From Vitis vinifera (Eukaryota; Streptophyta; Magnoliopsida; Vitales; Vitaceae), in assembly GCF_030704535.1 (NCBI RefSeq), contig NC_081812.1, positions 23,287,501 to 23,351,500 on the forward strand: a stretch of DNA of 64,000 bases, read 5' to 3'. Under the pieces are notes generated by a model that searched no databases, was not told the origin of the DNA, and saw nothing but the letters and a program-made list of their open reading frames with translations. Made by a program: the position numbers and the translations under genes. Shown one piece after another: positions 51,101 through 59,830 of this stretch; position 1 is the first letter of the stretch; each line of letters starts with the position of its first letter.

Positions 51101-54100
51101 CTTCCATTTTACTAAGTTATTAAATGGGATTCAAGAAAGTTGATTATTTTCTTCTACTTTGGATTTTAAATTTTTGTGCAGGGGAAGAATGTCCAACTGA
51201 TGGAACTGCATTTATCTTTGGCAAAGATGTATGTTCAAATCCCAAGGCTGCCCGTCGGCATGTAAGTCCTGATCTTGGTTATATTCTTGTTATGGTCGAA
51301 TGTAGATGGTTTGTTGAAGATATACTAATAATAGCTGGGTAACTGCTTTATTGTTTCTTTTACATGCAGATTGGGTACTGCCCACAATTTGATGCTCTGC
51401 TAGAATATCTCACCGTGCAAGAGCATCTTGAGCTTTATGCAAGAATAAAAGGAGTTCCAGGTTACAGGATGCAGGATGTATGTACACATGAAATTTATCT
51501 ACTAATGCTTATATGTCCATTCCAACAGACTCAAAGTGTCTTGAGATTTAGGTTCTTAGTCAGGAGAGCCCCTTTTCTAATTATGTGGGTGTGGATTTTA
51601 ATTATTAACTATATAAGTAATTGCATTTAAATTGCTTCCTTTCCTTGGAAGGAAGATCTCCAACAAGTGGATGACAGGGCTTTTAATTTGAACTACATAA
51701 GTAATTGCATTTAGAAATTGTAGTAAGAATTAAATGACGGATCTCTAATGCTTGAACCATACTGGACAGGTTGTTATGGAAAAGTTAGTGGAATTTGATT
51801 TGCTGAGGCATGCTAATAAACCATCATTTTCCCTTAGCGGTGGAAACAAGCGCAAATTGTCTGTTGCAATTGCGATGGTTGGAGACCCTCCTATAGTCAT
51901 CCTAGATGAGCCTTCCACAGGTATTTACACTGATCATTTTTCTTTTACATACTAAAGCTTCTTACTTTAGTCCACAACTTGTGAGAATGCAATGCACATG
52001 ATCAAGCTAATAGAAGTATGTTTTGTGCACTATGATTTCCAGCATCCTGAATCATGCAATAGAATGTCTACCCAAACAAATACCAGATATAGAAAGAAGT
52101 ATCACTGGGAACTCCTTAACATATGTCCCATTGTTTCAAAAGATAATTAACTTTTGTCGAGACTGTGACCTAGGCCAGGACTTTGAGCTGATATCCTTGT
52201 TGGGTGGAGAGAAGTTGATCCAGGTCAGCTCTGCTTCTGTTGGTCTAGACTGACCCAGGCCTGGACTGCGAGCTGCTATCCTTGTTAAACTGTACCTGTT
52301 TCAAATCCAAACATGCAGCAAGTTTTTTGCTCATTTTTGCTAACTTTTGGTTCCATCATAAGTACCAATATAATGGCTGACATTGCAACTGGACATTGTT
52401 ATTATCTCTCTTTGCTGCTACCAATATCTCCATCGTTTTTACCACCCTCAGCACAATTTCAACCACCTTATCGCTGTTGGGGGCTTTAAAGTTGTGGAGA
52501 GTTTCCATTAAAAGCATGGGCCCTTTTTGTACTGGATCTAGCATTTATATCTTGTACTTGAATCAATTTCTTTTAGTAAACATATCATGTTGCATAAATT
52601 GAAAATGCCTCCCCTCTTACTCCAGCCCTTTTCCTTTCTGAAAAAACTAGTGTGTTATCCTTTTGAGCATCTTTTGTCTGCTACCTATATTTGCACCTTC
52701 TGTTTGTCAGTTGTTACTAATCATAATACATTTTAGGTATGGATCCTATTGCTAAACGATTTATGTGGGAGGTCATATCACGTCTCTCAACCAGACGAGG
52801 AAAAACAGCAGTAATTCTAACGACCCACAGCATGGCTGAAGCTCAAGCACTATGCACCCGCATTGGAATAATGGTAACTATTCAAAGCAGTAGCTTTGAT
52901 GCTCACAAGCTTGATTATCAGTTGCAAATGCTAATGGAACTATTGTTTTCCCCCTTTCTGTATATATGAAGGTTGGAGGTCGGCTAAGGTGCATTGGAAG
53001 TTCCCAACATTTGAAAACGCGATTTGGAAACCATCTTGAGCTAGAGGTATTTCATGAATCTTATCAATATAATGTTATATATATTTCATGCATCTTCAAA
53101 TATTTGACTCCGTTCACTGTCCTTAGGTGAAACCTACTGAAGTTAGCCATGTAGACTTGGAAAACCTGTGTCGATTTATTCAAGAAAGGCTCTTTCACAT
53201 TCCTCATCCGAGGAGCATACTCTCTGACCTTGAAGTTTGCATTGGGGCTGTTGACTCCATAACATCAGAAAATGCATCAGTGGCAGAGATCAGCTTGTCA
53301 CCTGAAATGATAGTCATGATTGGACGCTGGCTAGGCAATGAAGAAAGAATAAGTACACTTGTATCTTCAACGCCTGTTTCTGATGGGGTTTTTGGTGAAC
53401 AATTATCAGAGCAGTTGTTTAGAGATGGTATGTTGTTCCTTGCACATTTTCCATGTGTTCTGGTGTCTATGCGGGTATACAGTCTCTGGGATACTGCCTT
53501 GATATCTCAATTTTAGCAAATGGACATTCCTAATAAATCTTTTATTTTCTTATTGCAATAATTTTTTTATCAGGGCCCTTGACAGTTTTATAAGATGATA
53601 CCAATCATATCATTCTTTATTCTGACCTTAACACCAATACATTGGGCATAATTTTGGTGTCTTTGTAGATATATTTTTTCTTTATTTCTATTTCAATTTT
53701 CTCAAAACATTATTGATTCACTGTCGGAGTTTGTGTAGGTGGTATCTCATTGCCCATATTTTCCGAATGGTGGCTAGCTAAAGAAAAATTCTCAGCAATT
53801 GATTCGTTTATCCTATCTTCATTTCCTGGTGCAACATTTCATGGGTGCAATGGGTTGAGTGTTAAATATCAGGTAAATATCAGGTTGAGTGTTAAATCTT
53901 TCTGCATTTCCATACTTTTCATATGTTTTATATGATCTCTGATCTGAAATAATTCTACCATGAAATCAAAGTTATTTCCAAGAAGATGGGGAATAGTTTG
54001 AAAACGTGGAGAACACTTTAGGATTCTAAGTAGAATTTTGTTTTTGGAGACTGAAAACTAATTTAAAGAATTGTTCTAAAGGATTCTAAGTAGGATTCAG

Positions 54101-54456
54101 TTTATTTGCCTTCGTTTTCTCTGCTATCGGGAACTAGCATCTGCCAATTCCTTACATCGAGTAAGTCATCAATCCAAACCTTCAATCCAGATAGTAACCG
54201 ATTAAAAAAATTGCTGCAGTTGCCATATGGGTACATCTCGCTTGCTGATGTTTTCGGGCACCTAGAACGAAACAGGTGAAATACATTATATTACTCAATC
54301 TTAATCTCGTCTCTCTCATCGTGTTGACCCGCAACTTGAATTCTTATTTATTTATTTTCTGTCTTTCAATCCAGATATCAATTGGGTATAGCCGAATACA
54401 GTCTCAGCCAATCTACACTGGAATCCATTTTTAATCATTTTGCAGCAAACTCATGA
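25963..54456 (+). CDS. ABCA1: Full-size ABC transporter, subfamily A member 1 (ABCA1/AOH type), 40 exons
   Basis: Forty exons, all phase-checked, sum to 5646 coding bases and 1881 residues; I recall 1882 for the Arabidopsis protein. The layout is that of full-size ABCA proteins: first membrane helix (about 30-43), a long non-cytosolic loop, TMD1, NBD1 (Walker A 588-596, signature 687-690, Walker B 707-712), a second half with its own helix and loop, TMD2, then NBD2 (Walker A 1493-1501, signature 1592-1595, Walker B 1612-1617) and a C-terminal region ending FNHFAANS. Both nucleotide sites keep every core residue, so the pump should bind and hydrolyse ATP at two sites. ABCA proteins generally move lipids across membranes. 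The plant substrate and membrane are not established to my knowledge. The start [16 protein letters not shown] matches the family N-terminus. Exon coordinates are given block by block in the following entries. Confidence 0.95.
27701..29932 (+). other. ABCA1 exons 3-6: first large non-cytosolic loop
   Basis: Exons 27701-27872, 28057-28139, 29351-29567 and 29718-29932, residues 56-285. Conserved segments include [47 protein letters not shown], and [14 protein letters not shown] near the end. Residues 227-255 differ most from Arabidopsis as I remember it. Confidence 0.92.
30060..31545 (+). other. ABCA1 exons 7-12: TMD1 helices and linker to NBD1
   Basis: Exons 30060-30120, 30295-30381, 30510-30742, 30843-30957, 31040-31129 and 31337-31545, residues 285-550. 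Hydrophobic helices alternate with conserved loops ([49 protein letters not shown]). Exon 12 encodes the variable charged linker before NBD1. Exon 11 ends at a GC donor. Confidence 0.93.
31130..31336 (+). other. GC-AG intron (ABCA1 intron 11)
   Basis: Exon 11 ends GATAAG and the intron starts GCATGT. Joining AAG to GTTCTTCCTAGG gives [13 protein letters not shown], as conserved in the family. The next GT would shift the frame by four bases, so the GC donor is well supported. Confidence 0.88.
31625..37841 (+). other. ABCA1 exons 13-20: first nucleotide-binding domain
   Basis: Exons 31625-31737, 32590-32696, 33093-33155, 34634-34720, 36151-36249, 36330-36514, 37601-37655 and 37770-37841, residues 550-810. 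Walker [10 protein letters not shown] (588-596) is split by intron 13 after the first base of its first Gly codon. Then CPQND (Q-loop), [10 protein letters not shown] signature from 687, [13 protein letters not shown]alker B from 707 and TTHSMDEAD with switch His743. All catalytic residues are intact. Confidence 0.95.
43124..44037. mobile_element. Unclassified DNA-transposon-like element with target duplication
   Basis: The left end TCATAGTTAAAAAC and the reverse complement of the right end TGCATAGTTGTTAAC are terminal inverted repeats. The flanks carry ATGTA on both sides (43119-43123 and 44038-44042), consistent with a 5 bp target-site duplication. Both ends are rich in GATACA words (43131-43285 and 43975-44010), probably subterminal repeats. 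A (GT)n run lies near 43672. There is no coding frame, so it is non-autonomous. The superfamily is not assigned. Confidence 0.6.
44160..44520 (-). pseudogene. Decayed LINE fragment, 3' part of the reverse-transcriptase protein
   Basis: On the minus strand the translation reads [15 protein letters not shown], a stop, [16 protein letters not shown] and, further on, [20 protein letters not shown] followed by [20 protein letters not shown]. This order (a W/A-G-K...LRRR segment, VNRC, GWHG, then PLCIFW-like) is typical of the zinc-binding C-terminal region of plant LINE polyproteins. A stop and frame disturbances show that it is dead. It is antisense to ABCA1. Confidence 0.65.
44624..44691. repeat. 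34 bp tandem duplication in ABCA1 intron 26
   Basis: The unit beginning TATGTATTTTCAACATTTTT at 44624-44657 repeats at 44658-44691 with a single base change. Confidence 0.85.
46689..48985 (+). other. ABCA1 intron 28 (2.3 kb)
   Basis: The stretch 47040-48000 has a more balanced composition than other introns and may be an old transposon insertion, but I recognise no motif in it. The stretch at about 48290-48480 is an RNase H-like relic, listed separately. Confidence 0.6.
48290..48480 (+). pseudogene. Possible retroelement RNase H-like relic in ABCA1 intron 28
   Basis: Across frame breaks the plus strand reads [13 protein letters not shown], then [20 protein letters not shown] and AEILAF. This resembles the start of plant retroelement RNase H domains (KVNFDG.SLGNPG...GG.VR, then a conserved IEAEILAL segment). 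It is short and interrupted, so the call is tentative. Confidence 0.45.
49651..49845. repeat. Tandem duplication of about 100 bp in ABCA1 intron 29
   Basis: The unit at 49651-49751 (with GTTGACAAACATGAATATTT and CAGTTTTAAGCAATTTATG) repeats at 49752-49845 with small differences. The duplication is recent enough to align base by base. Confidence 0.9.
52166..52286. repeat. Direct repeat of 36-37 bp in ABCA1 intron 34
   Basis: TGACCTAGGCCAGGACTTTG and the following AGCTGATATCCTTGTT at 52166-52202 recur at 52251-52286 as TGACCCAGGCCTGGACTGCG followed by AGCTGCTATCCTTGTT. The period is 85 bp. Confidence 0.8.
53853..53897. repeat. Duplication across the exon 38 donor of ABCA1
   Basis: GGTTGAGTGTTAAAT occurs at 53853-53867 inside exon 38 and again at 53883-53897 inside intron 38, 30 bp apart. 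The sequence between carries the donor CAG|GTAAAT and a second CAG|GTTGAG 11 bases downstream. Confidence 0.85.
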
Positions 54457-57400
54457 GGTATAATAACTTCTATAGCACACATAAATTTTGTTCATTATAT
54501 GTCGAGGGAGCAATACTTCTCCCATCAGTTCTATACAAGATACTGAGTCTACATGGAAAGACTACAAAATCAATTGTAGATTACAGAAAACCAGTACATT
54601 GTATATGATTATTTATATACCTGTATATAAAGCTTTAGCATACTCACAATGTAATTTGTTACCTTGCTTTAAAAAATCAAAATCAAAATCAAAATGACAA
54701 AAAGGATGGGTTTTGACCCTACAAGCATCTTTATGATCGTCTGATTATTTGATTTCTATTCTTCTTTTTGGGTGTCAACAAAAATATAGTGGAATCACCG
54801 AAAGCAACTAGTTCATTATTGCTTTCTCAGACGATTGCACGCAATTTATTTTATAATTATCCATTTATTTAAGCACAAATGAATTTTGCTCTTTTTGGAG
54901 ACAAAATGAGAAAAGGAAAAAGAAAATGGAAATGAAAAAAAAAAAATAGAAGCTTAGTATTTTTATTAATTGTCGAAAACTTTTTTTTTTTTAAAAAAAA
55001 AAGGTTAAGATTTTTCATCTTTTTTCTTAATAAGTTTTGCTCTACTTTTTAAAATTCAGACGGAGTGGGAAGAAGAAGATGGAGAAAAGGGAAAACTCAA
55101 ACGTGGCAGACTACAGTTGATGGGGGTTGATGATGAATTTGCCAAATATTTGAACCTTGAAGAGGGCCAATTGCCTTCTACACACATCCAAAATGGAGAT
55201 TAGGGTACTTAATTATAAATTACGATTAAACATCAAAGATGAAAAAGAAATTGATTTGTATACATCACAAAAGGCACACAACAATCATCAATGAGAAAAT
55301 AGGGCGACACTCCCACCAAAACCAAAGCGCATGATCGTATCCAGTGGGTGCAGGGAACAACTATGTTGACTTTTGTTTTTTTATTTTTTTATTTTTTTTA
55401 TTTTTTTATTTCCAAATGTGTGAATTGATGGGTGGTTTTGATAGCATAAAAAAGACAAATAATTTGTTTTCTTCTTCCTCCTTGTATAAAGTCGATGATT
55501 TCTTCTACAGATGTTGTTGAAGTTGACATACCTCAATTTTCTTCTTTAATATCTCTTTTATTTTTTGTTTTTTGGGTCATTGTTTTCAAACTTAGTGTAC
55601 GTGCATGGTGGACAGTGGGCTACAATGGTGTAGTAAGTCATTCCACTTCACGTTAGACCAAACTAAAGATGCGTTTCATTTTTTCTTTGACTTTGACCAT
55701 ACTTTAAGGCACTTAATTTCGGCAGACTAAAAAAAGCATGCTTTAATGTCTTCTTAGCGGGTGAAGAAAACAATCCATTTAAGATATTTAGAAAATGAGG
55801 GGAGGTGCATGTAAATTATCTTAAAGCACATGTTTAAAGAAGAAAAAAAAAACACGAATTTTTTTTTAAAAAAATTCTAAGTAATAGTTAAAAATATAGA
55901 AAATGTTTTGAGAATTTTTGTATTATGCTTAAACAATATCATAAAAGATTAAATTGAAAAGAGTGCTTGTCATGTTTCAAATCTTGAATAGTGTTTTCAA
56001 AATTTGATCTTCGAGAACTATCTTCGGGGAGTTTTTAACGTGCAAGGTGATCTTTGGACATAACGGTGAGGAGGGGGAAATAAAGCAAAAGAGAAAAGGT
56101 GTAAAAATTATGAATGATTTGGGTTAGTGGGAAAACTTTTCCAGTCAACAGAGGACTAATTGTTCTTATCTTGTCCTGGACCGCTATTATTTTCTCATCA
56201 CAGACGCCATTATTGATTTTGGACTGGGATTTTTCTTGGTCACGAGTGGGAAAATTTTCATACATTCATCTTAACTGGAGTAATTTCACATGACAAACCA
56301 AGTGAAATGAGGTAGGAAGTACAAAACCATACTGTGATGGGTGTTGAGAAGTCATTCTAGATGAAGTTACAAGCTGATGGAAGGCATCTTTCCACGAAAA
56401 TGACTTCCAACCAGTTTGACTCTTCTCCCTCTACGCTGGCATTTATGAGACTTGGTATTCATGGTTCCAACCTCCAACCATTTGTGAGCGTCATATGCTG
56501 CGGTAGAAATATTTGTGTAGGGTTCACAAAGGGGGAAACATGTTCAAGGCAGTTTTTAGAATGGGAATGAGAATACAGAAAAATTGGGAAGAGAGTGTAG
56601 TGACCCATTTCTCACGTGTAGATATTATATATTCTAGACCCAAAGCAACCCGTAATTTTAAAAGTTGTTTATAAAATGAAGGAACCTATAGATATATAAT
56701 TTTACGATCTTTTCCCTTATTTGATATAAAATATTAAGGTTAAGAAAAACCTATATATTTAAGTATCAAAAACTTTTTCTCCTATTCAATATGAAATATT
56801 ACACTCATCTTTATAGAAATACAACGTCTTCTTATATCACAAAGAATTATGAGATAATGTCAAATACGCAGCTCTCACTATATAGATGTTTGAGTTCAAA
56901 GGACCTTCACAGTTTAAAAACGAGTTTATAAAATTATGAGAAGTTTATACATGTAAAATATTAAAAACTTTTTCTCTTATTTTATGTGAGATATTACACC
57001 GGCGAGATTGAATTATTATAAAAGTTAGTAATAAAAAAATGTTAAGAAGCAATGTATAAGGTAGATATTGAAGACGGCAATTGACTTCAATCCCATCCTA
57101 TTCAACCTTAGTTGTTTAAACCTATTCCCATCTTTTTTTCCCAAGAAAAAAAAATCAAGATATCAATGAAATGGGGATAGACAAATATGATAATTTTTCT
57201 TGCTAGTTTCACTTCCGCTTGAGCCTATTTAAAACCCTATTTTATAAATTTTTCAATTTTAAACTGTAATTGTATTAAAAGTAAATATATTTATAAATAA
57301 ATAAAAATATAATTTTTATAAATTATCTTCATAATAATAATTTTTTATTTTACATGTGTAAAAAAATGAAAAAATAAATTAAAATAATTTTTATTTAATT

Positions 57401-58485
57401 CAATTAATGTGGCGGTACAAACTCACCTTGAACACAAAGCCTTTAAAATAAAGAAATAAAAAAATTTCATACTTATTCATAATTTGTTTTCTAATTATTT
57501 ACACCTAAAATAAAAAGAGATCGATCAGTAAAAAAAAGAGAAGAAAAATATCATTTTTCATCATATACATTTCTTGTTTTCTTATTTTAAAAATAGAAAA
57601 TAATGATATATCTCTTAAATAAAATATGAAATTTTTAGATACTCATCATAAAAATTAAAATATTAATAAAAATGTTTGCTTTCCCAAATTTTAAAAATTT
57701 TGAAAAAGTTATTATCATATTTTATTTTTTACTACTACCAACACCCTAATTAACTGTACATAAACTGATATGACTTTTGAAATATCAATAGAATAGAGGA
57801 GAGAAAGAGAGTAGACACATCATCTTCCTCTTCAATCCTAGTCTTCTAGTATTCTCTGTCACTTCTCTCTTGTGAAAAATGATTTGCACATGGACAACCC
57901 TTTTTGGGATTTTACCTTTCTAACAAATATTCTATGATACCACAAAGGCAAAGGTATCTCATGGATAGTAGCTATTTGAAGTGACCATTGATATATACAA
58001 GTAAGAAAAAATTAATTTCTAAAATTATAGAAACAAACAAGCTTATGCCCATTTTTATCAACTTTCAGAAGTGAGCATAAACAATGTACAAACAACTTTC
58101 TCTTTCCAGGTTTTTCTCCCATTTCCTTTGAAAAATTATTTGCATATATATGGGCAACCCTATACGATAATTTCCCAAAGAAGCAAAAGCATTTCAAAGA
58201 TAATAGCTATTTTTAAGTGAGTTTGATATATACAAGCATGCACTCTTATATCTTCAAAATGCAAAAAGAACAAGAAAATCTAAAATTATCAAAACAAACA
58301 GGCTTATGCCCATTTTTATAACCTTTGATAAAAAGAGAGTACAAACAATATTGTACAAAATCACAACTAGTTTTATTAATTAAGACTTAGCCATTTATAT
58401 ATATATCTTAAGACTTAAGAGCCACTTTTCTTTAAGTAGCTACAAAGGAAGCCCTAGTATTTTCTATATATATGTGTATGGCTTG
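54457..58485. other. Intergenic DNA between ABCA1 and the heat-shock factor gene
   Basis: The stretch 54457-54750 is the likely 3' untranslated region and 3' flank of ABCA1, with an AAAATC repeat near 54665. A short exon-like frame stands at 55060-55203. The remainder is AT-rich with a T/A low-complexity tract at about 55376-55410. No other gene was seen. Confidence 0.5.
55060..55203 (+). other. Orphan exon-like open frame of 47 codons
   Basis: A polypyrimidine-like stretch ending TTCAG at 55059 is followed in frame by TEWEEEDGEKGKLKRGRLQL, then MGVDDEFAKYLNLEEGQLPS and THIQNGD, ending at TAG (55201-55203). The reading is coherent for a terminal exon, but no partner exons upstream and no recognised family support it. 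The purine-rich composition could create such a frame by chance. It may be a captured gene fragment. Confidence 0.2.
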
Positions 58486-58833
58486 TTATTTGCATGATTG
58501 GGATAGTAAAATGCTAGCAGTTTCACTAATCTCAGCTCTCTTTCTCTTCCTCTCCCTATCTCCTTGAACCTCCAACCTCACCCCAAACAGCTTTGGCCTC
58601 TCATCATCTTCTTCTTCCTTCTCTGGCCCCGCATGCATTGCCACTAAATCGAGAAGCTCCTTACACTTGTTCTTCATGCTTGTTAGCTCTGAGCACAGCA
58701 CCCCATTTTCCTTCTTCAGCCGCTTGTTTTCATCCACCAGGCTACTGTATCCTGACGAAGATGAAGTTGACGATGATCTTTGATCATCTTCCAGCTCTTG
58801 TACTCCATTTTGATCAGCTGGTCCACCCACAGC

Positions 58834-58865
<32 letters not shown>

Positions 58866-59500
58866 TGGTCCATGCCTTTCGTCTCCGGATCTCGCAGAGC
58901 AGCTCTCTTTCCCCTCTTCGGAACATGTCGTTGCAGAACTCCCACCGGCTCGTTGCCACCTTGCGAAACCCCTGCGTAATATTCATGAATATTGTAGATT
59001 TTTTAGGAAAAATGATGAAGTTTCTATTAAGAATTAATTAGAATTAACAATAAAAAAATTTCTGGGATTAAACTGCAAGAAATGGAAATTTGGGGTAGGT
59101 TGGAAAATAGGAAATTAGGCAAAAGATGTTGACCTAAGATCTGAGTCAACTCAGCCTGATATAGGGATGGATAACAGATGACTCAGCAGCTGGTTTTTTT
59201 TTTCCCCCTTTTTTTCGAAGGAAAATAATGAAGGGTGTGGAGTGAATGATTACATACATAAGTATTAAGCTGCCGGACAAAGCTGGAGAAGTTGCTGTGT
59301 TTGAAGAGGGTGGGAAGCAAATCTCTGGCGAACTCCGCTGGCTGCCACACCACAAACGCCGTCCCGTCGCTGTTCCAGGAGATGACGCCGTCGGTGGCCG
59401 GATCTTCTACCAGCATATAGGTCTTGAGTAGGAAAGGTGGTGGCGTTGATTTTCTCACATATTCCAACAACCCTTTTTCACAGTGATCACCCTCCATCAT
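58486..59500 (-). CDS. HSFB3: Class B heat-shock transcription factor (HSFB3 type), two exons
   Basis: Exons 59500-59258 and 58971-58486 encode 242 residues, or 241 if the second of two adjacent ATGs (59497) is used. The DNA-binding domain (about 19-112) is split by the intron after RQLNTY, the conserved position in plant HSFs, and resumes [13 protein letters not shown] polyglutamine run (118-127) and a Ser-rich linker lead to the oligomerisation coiled coil (about 158-192, [15 protein letters not shown]). The KLFGVRL repressor motif (LFGV at 209-212) marks class B, which lacks the activator motifs of class A, and RKRKR (222-226) is the likely nuclear signal. The protein probably represses or tunes heat-stress genes. 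The intron (58972-59257) holds TTGACC and GTCAA W-box-like words. Length agrees with the 244 residues I recall for Arabidopsis HSFB3. Confidence 0.93.
58834..58863 (-). repeat. CAG-type repeat encoding ten glutamines in the heat-shock factor
   Basis: The run is mostly CAG with a few CAA codons, between the DNA-binding and coiled-coil domains. Length variation would change linker length without a frameshift. Confidence 0.9.
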
Positions 59501-59636
59501 ATCCGACCACCACAATAACAACACGTACAACAAAATCTCGACTTCTATCAAAATCTAAATCTACCTCTATCAAATCTATTCTGTAAATCAAGAAACTGCG
59601 GAGAGGAGAAAGGACAGTAGAAAGAAATTAATGCGA

Positions 59637-59732
59637 TTAAACCGAAGGAGGAGCAGTTGAAGAGAAGAGAAGAAGGGCAGTTAAGAACTCCCAACCCCAG
59701 CAATAGAATCCCAACACGACTCCACAGTTCAT
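59637..59732 (-). promoter_or_regulatory. Upstream ORF in the heat-shock factor leader
   Basis: Given a start of transcription near 59795, the leader of about 290 bases has one ATG before the main start. It opens a 31-residue frame (MNCGVVLGFYCWGWEFLTAL, then LLFSSTAPPSV) closed by TAA, 137 bases before the main ATG. Upstream ORFs control translation of some other class B heat-shock factors. Whether this one does is unknown. Confidence 0.5.
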
Positions 59733-59820
59733 GAGAAATGCAAGGGCTTTTCCCACTCTGTCTCGCCTTCTGATCAGAAGAAACAAATGGTTGAAACGTA
59801 TGTTCTCCGTTTATTGCTTC

Positions 59821-59830
59821 TTTATAAATA
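59821..59830 (-). promoter_or_regulatory. TATA box of the heat-shock factor gene
   Basis: On the minus strand GAGTATTTATAAAG is a strong TATA match, placing the transcript start near 59795 to 59790. Confidence 0.65.

Larger units (their letters stand above)
50670..54456 (+). other. ABCA1 exons 31-40: second nucleotide-binding domain and C-terminus
   Basis: Exons 50670-50805, 51182-51261, 51370-51477, 51770-51920, 52737-52873, 52972-53046, 53127-53427, 53739-53872, 54220-54275 and 54375-54456, residues 1463-1881. Walker [10 protein letters not shown] (1493-1501), [23 protein letters not shown] from 1592, [11 protein letters not shown] Walker B and switch His1651 are all present. The C-terminal region keeps [15 protein letters not shown] and ends FNHFAANS before TGA at 54454-54456. 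Confidence 0.95.

Noticed and set aside
59501..59551. N-terminal extension of the heat-shock factor up to 59551
   Set aside because: The in-frame codon at 59551 is TTG, not ATG, and the extension is hydrophobic and unlike the family. The paired ATGs at 59500 and 59497 fit homology.
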